NCBI RefSeq assembly: GCF_004368785.1
Contig: NZ_SODM01000003.1
Coordinates: 496,001 to 560,000 of the forward strand
From: Flavobacterium sp. 270
GTDB taxonomy: Bacteria; Bacteroidota; Bacteroidia; Flavobacteriales; Flavobacteriaceae
Direction of reading: 5' to 3'
Length of the DNA stretch: 64,000 bases
Part shown: piece by piece, positions 17,556 through 24,407 of the stretch
Layout: each line of letters starts with the position of its first letter
Numbering within the stretch: the stretch's first letter is position 1
Notes under the pieces: model-generated
What the model saw: the letters and a program-made list of their open reading frames with translations, nothing else
Databases searched by the model: none
What the model was told of the DNA's origin: nothing
Made by a program: the position numbers and the translations under genes

Positions 17556-20500
17556 TTAGAAGGTTACGTTTATGCCTGAAATAAAGGTTCTTGAGTTCGG
17601 GTAAGAACCAAAGTCAATTCCAGGATATAAATTGTTTTGCTCGTAGGAACTTACTTCTGGATCGTAACCCGTGTATTTTGTCCATGTCACTAAGTTTTCT
17701 GCAGAAACATAAAATTTTACGCTTTTTGTTCCCAGTTTAGAAGAAATGCTTTTAGGTAAAGTGTAACCCAAAGTCACCAATTTTAATCTCACGAAAGAGG
17801 CATCTTCTACGTAACGCTCAGAAACAATTCCAAGTGGTGAACTTGACGCTCTCGGAATACTGTTGCTTGGGTTTGTTGGCGTCCAGCGATCTTCCAAAGT
17901 TGCTGCAGCATTGGTACCAAGCGTAGAGATTTCTAACTGCTGATTTAAAGCGTTAAAGATTTTTCCGCCGTAAGATCCTTGAAAATTGAATTGAAGATCA
18001 AAATCGTGATAAGAAACCGAGTTGCTGATACTTGCCGTAAATTTTGGCTGAGAAGTTCCCAAATCGCCTTTATCTGCAGCCGAAATAATTCCGTCGCCAT
18101 TCGTGTCAACATATCTTCTGTCACCAATTTTAGTATTAGCCAAACTGTTTATTTTTGGCTGTGTATTGATTTCTTCCTGAGTCTGAAAAATTCCGTCTGT
18201 TTTGTATCCCCAGAAAGTTCCCAAAGGTTTTCCCACTTTTACAATTACAGGTTGCTGCTGTAATAATGAGCCATTTGGCACTACAGGGAAAAAAGAATCA
18301 ACGCCATTTCCTATTGCAACAACTTCATTTTTATTGGTTGCAAACACGAAGTTAGAATTCCAAGAAAAATGTTCCGATTTCAGGTTTTCAGTAATCAAAC
18401 CAATTTCAATTCCTTTGTTTGTAACACCTCCAATATTCTGAAGGACGGTAGAATAACCAGAAACAAGAGGCACAGGAACGTTAATCAATAAATCGTTTGT
18501 TTTCTTGTAATAAACATCAAAAACAAAATTGATTTTTCGGTCTAATAAAGACAAGTCTAAACCAATATTATACTGATTTGTTTTTTCCCATTTCAAATCC
18601 GGATTTGCCAATCGGGTAGGAGCAAGACCCGTTTGCAGCGTTCCGCCAAAAGAATAATTTACAGAACCGATAGAAGCTAAAGAAAGGTAATTTCCAATTT
18701 CCTGATTTCCGGTTGTTCCGGCGCTCAATCTAAGTTTAGCTTCAGTCACACCTTTAATGTTTTGCGCAAAACCTTCTTCAGTAATATTCCATGAAAATCC
18801 AGCTGATGGGAAATAACCCCAAAGCGACTCAGAACCAAATCGAGACGAACCATCGGCACGCGCAGAAACCGTAAAATTATAGCGGTTTTTATAGGAATAA
18901 TTTATTCTAGTTAAGTATGATTTTAATACACTTTCAAAAGCATCGCTGTATGGTTTTACCGCCACACCGTCTTGCAGCGCGTTATATTCATTAGCATCAT
19001 TTACAAATGTATTTGCGCCCGCATTTACCACTTCGCCTTTTGTATATTGAAGCGTATATCCTGCCAAAGCAGAGAATTTATGATTATCACCAAAAGTAGT
19101 ATTGTAATTCAGCGTGTTTTCATTCAAAACAGAACTTACCAAACGATCACCAACAGAAGCCAGTCCTTTTGTTCCCGCACCATTGGTGGTATTTGCAGGA
19201 GCATAATAATTTTGCTTTGTATCAATTACGTCACCGCTCACGGCAACTTTTGCAACCAATTTTTTAGTGATTTTGTATTCACCAAATAAACTCGTAAGGA
19301 TTCTATTAATTTTGGTTTCGTTGGTTGTGTTTTCCAAATCATTAATCGGATTTGGTACAAAACCATTCACGGAAGTGGCATAAGGATTATTCGTAACATT
19401 ATAACTTCCGTCAGCGTTTTTAATAGGCACAACAGGAGCAGTCAAAACGGCACTTACAATTGGGTTTGGCTGTCTTCCTGAACTCGAACCTCCATTTGTT
19501 CCTAAACCATTAGAAGTAGAATTAGTATAATTTGCATTTACGCCAAATTTGAAGTTCTGTGAATAGTTTCTTTCCAGATTAGCACGAAGCGAAATTCTTT
19601 TAAAATCAGATCCAATTACAACACCTTCCTGATCAAAATAACCTGCCGAAACAGAATATCGGGAACGTTCGTCTCCGCCAGAAAAAGACAATTGATGGTT
19701 CTGAACTGGAGCAGCAGTTCTAAAAGCTGCCGACTGCCAGTCGTAACCGCCAGAAGTTTTTAGCGCTTCGATTTGCGCAGCTGTAAAAGAAGGAGCCTGA
19801 CCAATACTTGCCTGAACATCGTTTCTTAAACTTGCCCATTCGCTTGCGCCCATTAATCTTAATTTTTTGGTAACATCCTGAAATCCAAAATAGCCTTGGT
19901 ACGAAATATTATCTTGTCCTTTTGTACCCTTTTTTGTTGTAATAATAACCACACCATTTGCTCCTCTAGAACCATAAATAGCCGTTGCAGAAGCATCTTT
20001 TAAGACTTCAATCGACTCGATATCAGCTGGGTTAATGGTAGATAATACATTGACAGTTGCACCAGAAAACTGTACCCCTGCGGTACTATTATTATTGTCA
20101 TTATAAATTAAAATTCCGTCAACTACATACAGCGGTTCATTTCCTGCTGTAATCGAATTTCCTCCTCTAATACGTACACTCGAAGAAGCACCCGGACGAC
20201 CCGAACTTTGCGTAACTACAACTCCCGGAATGGCGCCTCTTAATAAATTGTCTGCCGATGCCGAAACCTGAGCCAGATTTGCTTTAGGAACCGACGCTAC
20301 AGAACCTGTAATATCTTTTCTCTTTTGAGTTCCGTAGCCAACAACAACCAATTCGTCTAGTTCCTGACGTTCTTCTTTTAGATGAATCGTAACCGGATTT
20401 TTTTCAACAATTATCTCTAATTTTTTGTATCCAATGTAACTTACCAATAAAGTGTATGGTAATTTCTGACCTGTTTGAAAATAAAATTTTCCTTCTGCAT

Positions 20501-20687
20501 CGGTCTGAACTCCGTGTGTAGTTCCTTTAATAGTTATTGAAGCGCCTATAATGGGCTGATTTGTAATATCATCTACAACAGTTCCGTCTAGTTTTGATTG
20601 TATCAGCGGTGTTGTATTTTGAGCATTAATTCCCGCCGATAAAAGCAAGAGAAATAGGAATGAGTATATTTTTAAATTTTTTTTCAT
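17556..20687 (-). CDS. SusC-like TonB-dependent receptor (sulfatase operon 2)
   Basis: 1043 residues: signal peptide (to about INAQ, 23), CNA-like repeat (GTVVDDITNQPIIGASITIKG), TonB-box-like DELVVVGYG, plug (VRIRGGNSI, PLYVVDGILIY, AIYGSRGANGVVIITTKKG) and a barrel ending INVTF. It is the first gene of the operon susC-susD-sulfatase-sulfatase, with perhaps the small membrane protein, hydroxylase, rhodanese-thioredoxin and fourth sulfatase behind it. Its roughly 480-base leader contains a Cys-rich reading frame and a hairpin, so expression may depend on cysteine supply. It is close to the operon 1 SusC in its first 110 residues and less so in the barrel. Confidence 0.95.
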   Translation of the reverse strand: MKKNLKIYSFLFLLLLSAGINAQNTTPLIQSKLDGTVVDDITNQPIIGASITIKGTTHGVQTDAEGKFYFQTGQKLPYTLLVSYIGYKKLEIIVEKNPVTIHLKEERQELDELVVVGYGTQKRKDITGSVASVPKANLAQVSASADNLLRGAIPGVVVTQSSGRPGASSSVRIRGGNSITAGNEPLYVVDGILIYNDNNNSTAGVQFSGATVNVLSTINPADIESIEVLKDASATAIYGSRGANGVVIITTKKGTKGQDNISYQGYFGFQDVTKKLRLMGASEWASLRNDVQASIGQAPSFTAAQIEALKTSGGYDWQSAAFRTAAPVQNHQLSFSGGDERSRYSVSAGYFDQEGVVIGSDFKRISLRANLERNYSQNFKFGVNANYTNSTSNGLGTNGGSSSGRQPNPIVSAVLTAPVVPIKNADGSYNVTNNPYATSVNGFVPNPINDLENTTNETKINRILTSLFGEYKITKKLVAKVAVSGDVIDTKQNYYAPANTTNGAGTKGLASVGDRLVSSVLNENTLNYNTTFGDNHKFSALAGYTLQYTKGEVVNAGANTFVNDANEYNALQDGVAVKPYSDAFESVLKSYLTRINYSYKNRYNFTVSARADGSSRFGSESLWGYFPSAGFSWNITEEGFAQNIKGVTEAKLRLSAGTTGNQEIGNYLSLASIGSVNYSFGGTLQTGLAPTRLANPDLKWEKTNQYNIGLDLSLLDRKINFVFDVYYKKTNDLLINVPVPLVSGYSTVLQNIGGVTNKGIEIGLITENLKSEHFSWNSNFVFATNKNEVVAIGNGVDSFFPVVPNGSLLQQQPVIVKVGKPLGTFWGYKTDGIFQTQEEINTQPKINSLANTKIGDRRYVDTNGDGIISAADKGDLGTSQPKFTASISNSVSYHDFDLQFNFQGSYGGKIFNALNQQLEISTLGTNAAATLEDRWTPTNPSNSIPRASSSPLGIVSERYVEDASFVRLKLVTLGYTLPKSISSKLGTKSVKFYVSAENLVTWTKYTGYDPEVSSYEQNNLYPGIDFGSYPNSRTFISGINVTF

Positions 20688-20765
20688 TTCTTTGTACTGG
20701 TTTTAAGTAATTAACAAGGCGCCCTGAGAACTGAATTTTCAGTCCTCTAATTGTTTCCTTGATTT

Positions 20766-20817
20766 AGTGATAAATGTTCTTTAAGCCTCGCCATTTCTGT
20801 TGCCGCAGAAATGGCTT
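20766..20817 (-). promoter_or_regulatory. structured leader hairpin before susC (operon 2)
   Basis: On the minus strand AAGCC (20817-20813) pairs with GGCTT (20787-20783), enclosing ATTTCTG/CAGAAAT with loop CGGCAA (20805-20800). Alternatively the inner stem extends to GCCATTTCTG/CAGAAATGGC (20790-20815), which uses the same GCC, so the two pairings compete. The conserved tail TTAAAGAACATTTATCACT follows. Compared with operon 1 the outer stem changes from AAGTC/GACTT to AAGCC/GGCTT with pairing kept. A ribosome paused on the Cys codons just upstream would cover the 5' arm. Confidence 0.6.
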
Positions 20818-20820
20818 TTT

Positions 20821-20853
20821 TTATTTACAACAGCAGGTATGCATTATTTTCAT
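20821..20853 (-). CDS. ten-codon leader peptide with three consecutive Cys codons
   Basis: ATG at 20853 and TAA at 20821 encode MKIMHTCCCK, with codons TGC TGT TGT for the Cys run. It lies in the predicted leader of the second SusC-SusD-sulfatase operon, about 130 bases before the susC start. Its stop is five bases before the conserved hairpin. Cys is rare in flavobacterial proteins, so three in a row in a ten-codon frame at this position is striking. Polycysteine leader reading frames are known to act as cysteine-responsive attenuators in mycobacteria. A similar role here is inference. An internal ATG (20844) could also start it. No expression evidence is available. Confidence 0.5.
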   Translation of the reverse strand: MKIMHTCCCK

Positions 20854-21048
20854 CTTAGTTTTTTTAGTTTTTAGTTAATTAAATCTGGATTATAGGTATA
20901 GTTTCAACGATCCTGTTGAAGCAGATTTATGCATCCAATAGATTTTTGAAATTTCAGTAAATGTTTTTTGGTGGTGTTTTTAAAAAATTCGTTTTTTATA
21001 TTTAGGTGAAAACGAATCATTCAAAAGAATAGAATCAACAACAGATGC

Positions 21049-21073
21049 ACATATAACAAAACATGTTATATGT
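21049..21073 (-). promoter_or_regulatory. upstream leader hairpin (operon 2)
   Basis: ACATATAACA-n5-TGTTATATGT is a perfect 10-pair hairpin. On the minus strand it is flanked by CTTCCTAAAAAA and, after a few bases, TCTGTTGTTGATTC. The same flanks surround the hairpin at 8192-8220, although the stem sequence differs. The element belongs to the shared leader of the two SusC operons. Confidence 0.45.
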
Positions 21074-21174
21074 AAATTTTTTAGGAAGAATGTAAAACGA
21101 TATGTTCTCTGTTGTTTTCAAAATATAGTTTTTTATGTTTTAAATCATTATTTAAACTCTACTAATTCTATAGA

Positions 21175-21205
21175 CAAAGTTAATTTTAATATAATAAAAT
21201 CCAAA
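21175..21205 (-). promoter_or_regulatory. promoter of SusC-SusD-sulfatase operon 2
   Basis: On the minus strand TTTG (21205-21202), 19 bases, TAACTTTG (21182-21175). Predicted start near 21168, giving a leader of about 480 bases. The following CTATAGAATTAGTAGAGT matches operon 1 with one change over the first 17 bases, and ATTTTGAAAACAAC further on is also shared. The identical spacing and start-site sequence indicate common control of both operons. Confidence 0.75.
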
Positions 21206-21479
21206 AAATTATGTAATTATTTTTTTTGGAAGCACAATTTAGAAGAAAATTTACATCGATTTTGATATTTAAATATTTGATTTTCAATAATTTATATAAA
21301 ATTTCAATAATGAAACAAAAGTTAAAAAATCTTTTTTAAACGCTTTAAAAATGTAGTATTTTATACTTAATTTTCTAATTTTTAAAGCCTTAGAGATTCC
21401 AATAAACGCACTCAAAACGTCTGAGAAAGACAAGATTAGAAAATTACTCAAATTTTATAAAATAAGAAGTGTCAATTTT

Positions 21480-21548
21480 AAACCATATAAATGATATAAG
21501 TTCATTTAACAATGGGACTTATATTTACTTATATAACTTATATGGTTT
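21480..21548. promoter_or_regulatory. nested palindromes upstream of the nitrate reductase operon
   Basis: The outer arms are AAACCATATAA (21480-21490) and TTATATGGTTT (21538-21548). The inner arms are ATATAAGT (21494-21501) and ACTTATAT (21517-21524). TACTTAT at 21526-21532 fits the NarL heptamer TACYYMT. It lies 160-230 bases before the first narK. The half-sites resemble those of the nitrate-island promoters described below but in a different arrangement. It may be an operator or a leader hairpin. I could not place a convincing -7 box here. Confidence 0.4.
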
Positions 21549-21707
21549 ATAAAACGTTTGTAAGTATGTAAATAATTGATACAGAATTAATTATTTGTGA
21601 GAATTTTTGCTAATTTTAAGTCGTTTAAAAAAACAGCACTTTTTACTTCGCTGTTTTAAGTTGAAAATAGAATCAGTTTTTAAGTATAATTTATAACACT
21701 ATTTTAT

Positions 21708-23180
21708 ATGGCAAATCTTTCTCAATCTCATCGCATTCTTTTCTTCAATACATTGGCCTTTATGGTTTGTTTTGCCTGCTGGACTATCAATGGCGTTTTG
21801 ATTACTTTTCTAAATGATCGCGGCATTTTTGAATGGAACGTTGTCGAAATTGGCTGGCTCTTAGGAATTCCGATTTTAACGGGATCAATTATGCGATTGC
21901 CAATGGGAATTTTAACGGATAAATTTGGCGGAAAACCAGTGTATTGTACCTTACTTATTTTATCTTCAATCCCGATGTTTTTGCTTCCTTTTGCGACTAA
22001 TTTCTGGATGTTTGCCATACTAAGTTTTCTCTTCGGAATGGTCGGAACCAGTTTTGCTGTTGGCGTTGGTTACACTTCACTTTGGTATCCAAAAGAATGG
22101 CAGGGAAGAGCACTTGGAATTTTCGGAATGGGAAGTTCCGGCGCGGCTTTAACGACATTTCTGGCGCCAACATTATTAACCAAATTTTCTGAAAGCGACC
22201 CGGAAAACGGTTGGAAATGGCTGCCAATAATTTACGGAATCGCCTTATTAGTAATGGGAGTTGCTTTTTTAATTTTCACCCAAAACAAAAAAATAGAAGC
22301 ACAGTCAAAAACCGTTAAACAATTACTACAACCCTTAAACAGTAAACGTGTCTGGCGTTTTGGACTTTATTATTTTTTGGTTTTTGGTTCTTTTGTTGCC
22401 TTTTCGCAATGGTTGCTGCCTAATTTTATGAGCGTTTATCATACTACATTAGTAACCGGAGGATTATTTGCAGCCTTATTTAGTCTTCCATCTGGCGTAA
22501 TTAGAGCGTACGGAGGTTTTTTATCCGATAGATTTGGTGCCAGAAAAGTAATGTATTGGGTTTTGAGTTCGTCTGTAGTTTTGAGTTTTTTACTGATGTT
22601 TCCCAAAATGGAAATAACCACTTCGGGAGCGGGACTTTTAGCTTCTAAAGCCGGAACTGTAACTTCAATTACCGACAATCAAATCGTTGTTGGCGAGAAA
22701 ACTTATTCCATAACAAAAGAAGATAAAAACGCAGCACACAGCAGATTTTTACCTTCAAAAAAATCATGGCAGGAAATAGTTGTAGCACAAAATCAACAAA
22801 TACAAAAGAAAGATTTATTGGCAGAAGGAATCACGCAAATACATTTTGAAGCCAATATGTGGGTTTATCTGGTATTGGTTATTTTAATTGGTGCCGCGTG
22901 GGGAATTGGCGCTGCAGCGGTTTACAAACATATTCCCGATTATTTCCCGAATGAAGTCGGCGTAATCGGCGGTATGGTCGGGTTACTCGGTGGATTGGGC
23001 GGTTTTGTAGGCCCGATTATTTTTGGATATCTCTTAAGCACAACAGGTTTCTGGACCAGTTCGTGGGTATTTATATTAATTATTTCGCTGATCTGCCTCA
23101 TCTGGATGCACCGCGTTGTAGTAAAACTCATGAAAGAGAAATTGCCAGAATTTGCTAAAGATTTTGATCACAAAAACTAA
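21708..23180 (+). CDS. narK: NarK-type nitrate/nitrite transporter
   Basis: 490 residues, a 12-helix major facilitator protein of the nitrate/nitrite porter group. Helix 2 contains GWLLGIPILTGSIMRLPMG, and the nitrate signature region GMVGTSFAVGVGYTSLWYP follows in helices 4-5. A second glycine-rich signature, GGMVGLLGGLGGFVGPIIFG, is in helix 11. About 85 residues (roughly 300-385) between predicted helices 9 and 10 form a hydrophilic insert, expected in the periplasm. The same insert occurs in the paralogue at 43939-45414. It starts the operon with the membrane cytochrome-like gene 55 bases downstream and should import nitrate for the cytoplasmic reductase. Confidence 0.93.
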   Translation: MANLSQSHRILFFNTLAFMVCFACWTINGVLITFLNDRGIFEWNVVEIGWLLGIPILTGSIMRLPMGILTDKFGGKPVYCTLLILSSIPMFLLPFATNFWMFAILSFLFGMVGTSFAVGVGYTSLWYPKEWQGRALGIFGMGSSGAALTTFLAPTLLTKFSESDPENGWKWLPIIYGIALLVMGVAFLIFTQNKKIEAQSKTVKQLLQPLNSKRVWRFGLYYFLVFGSFVAFSQWLLPNFMSVYHTTLVTGGLFAALFSLPSGVIRAYGGFLSDRFGARKVMYWVLSSSVVLSFLLMFPKMEITTSGAGLLASKAGTVTSITDNQIVVGEKTYSITKEDKNAAHSRFLPSKKSWQEIVVAQNQQIQKKDLLAEGITQIHFEANMWVYLVLVILIGAAWGIGAAAVYKHIPDYFPNEVGVIGGMVGLLGGLGGFVGPIIFGYLLSTTGFWTSSWVFILIISLICLIWMHRVVVKLMKEKLPEFAKDFDHKN

Positions 23181-23235
23181 AATCTCTATTTATTATAAAG
23201 CGTAGAAATTTATCATCATTTAAATTTAATTTAAA

Positions 23236-24285
23236 ATGAAAAATAAAACCTTTAATACCAAAGCTCTACTTGTTGCAACGGCCGTATCGATACTCACAAT
23301 TGCGTTTGTTTTTTTGGGATCAAGACGGCTCCAAAATTTTGATGCAGCATTAATCACCTATTTATTCGGAACTGTTTTTGCTTTTTTTGGCATAGTGTAC
23401 CGCTACACCGTTTGGTTGCAGCGTCCGCCAACTTGGATGTATTTTAAGCGAAGCATGAAGCTTTTATTCAGCGGAAAAATAATTTCTCATTTATGGTTCT
23501 TAGGAAAAGAATCAGTCGGAAATATTGTCGTTCAGAAATTTATTTATCCCAGAAGTAAATACCGTTGGTTTGCGCATTTTTGCATCGCAATTGGCTGTTT
23601 ATCCGCTTTTGCAATTACAATTCCGTTAACGTTTGGGTGGATACATTTTACACTAGCACCCAATTCAATTTCGATTTACGAAGCGCATTTCTTCGGATTT
23701 ACAATAATGGATTTTAAAATTAATTCCTTTTTAGCCTTTTTAATTTTTCATGCCTTAAACTGGTCTTCATGGCTGGTAATTATAGGTTCGGTTTATTATT
23801 TAAGAAGAAGATTAACCAATCCGGGATTAATTGCGGCACAAACTTTTGAAGGCGATTTACTGCCTTTAATTTTATTAATCGCCATATCAGTAACAGGTTT
23901 GTGTTTGACCTATTCCTATCAATTTATGAAAGGATTTGCGTATGATTTTCTAGCCGTAATACATGCCGTAACCGTAATCATGTTTTTAATTTGGATTCCG
24001 TTTGGGAAATTCTTTCACATTATTCAACGCCCCGCACAAATCGGAGCGCACATTTACAAAAAAGAAGGAATCAAAAAAGGAATGGCAGTCTGCCCACATA
24101 CCGGAGAAGAATTTGCAACACAGCTGCATATAGACGACTTAAAAATTGTAACCAAACAATTAGGCTTCGACTTCACCCACGAAGATGGAACTTCTCATCT
24201 CGACCTAAGCCCCGAAGGAAAAAGATCCCGTCTCGCTCAAGCACACTTAAAAGCAAGATTAGAAAGTGGAAGTCTTTTTGGATAA
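23236..24285 (+). CDS. cytochrome b-like membrane subunit of nitrate reductase
   Basis: 349 residues with about six hydrophobic helices and a soluble C-terminal tail (after about 270). Helices carry histidines suited to haem ligation (WFAHFCIAIG, FLIFHALNW, FLAVIHAVTVIM and GKFFHIIQRP). The last two resemble the NarI/HdrE-type quinol-oxidising cytochromes. It probably takes electrons from menaquinol and passes them to the iron-sulfur proteins encoded downstream. It follows narK by 55 bases. It is often labelled a transporter because of its helices, but the histidine pattern and the operon favour an electron-transfer role. The family assignment is moderately secure. Confidence 0.7.
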   Translation: MKNKTFNTKALLVATAVSILTIAFVFLGSRRLQNFDAALITYLFGTVFAFFGIVYRYTVWLQRPPTWMYFKRSMKLLFSGKIISHLWFLGKESVGNIVVQKFIYPRSKYRWFAHFCIAIGCLSAFAITIPLTFGWIHFTLAPNSISIYEAHFFGFTIMDFKINSFLAFLIFHALNWSSWLVIIGSVYYLRRRLTNPGLIAAQTFEGDLLPLILLIAISVTGLCLTYSYQFMKGFAYDFLAVIHAVTVIMFLIWIPFGKFFHIIQRPAQIGAHIYKKEGIKKGMAVCPHTGEEFATQLHIDDLKIVTKQLGFDFTHEDGTSHLDLSPEGKRSRLAQAHLKARLESGSLFG

Positions 24286-24298
24286 TTTATAAAGTTTA

Positions 24299-24405
24299 AG
24301 GTTTCAGGTTTAAAGTTTCAAGTTACTGGAATGTTAATCTGAGCGTATAATTAAAAGTTTCAAGTTCAGGTTCCAACTAACTTGAAACCTGAAACTTGAA
24401 ACAAA
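24299..24405. repeat. 'GTTTCAGGTTT' repeat pair before nitrate reductase
   Basis: GGTTTCAGGTTTAAAGTTTC (from 24300) and the inverted ACTTGAAACCTGAAACTTGA (24380-24399), separated by about 60 bases with further partial copies. The repeat runs to within a few bases of the reductase start codon. Related strings occur at 29623-29655, 30493-30533, 38172-38203, 38371-38403 and 46361-46396. Confidence 0.75.
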
Positions 24406-24407
24406 AA

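Noticed and set aside
24396..24407. TTG start of the nitrate reductase
   Set aside because: It adds four residues from repeat sequence. The ATG at 24408 is the simpler start.
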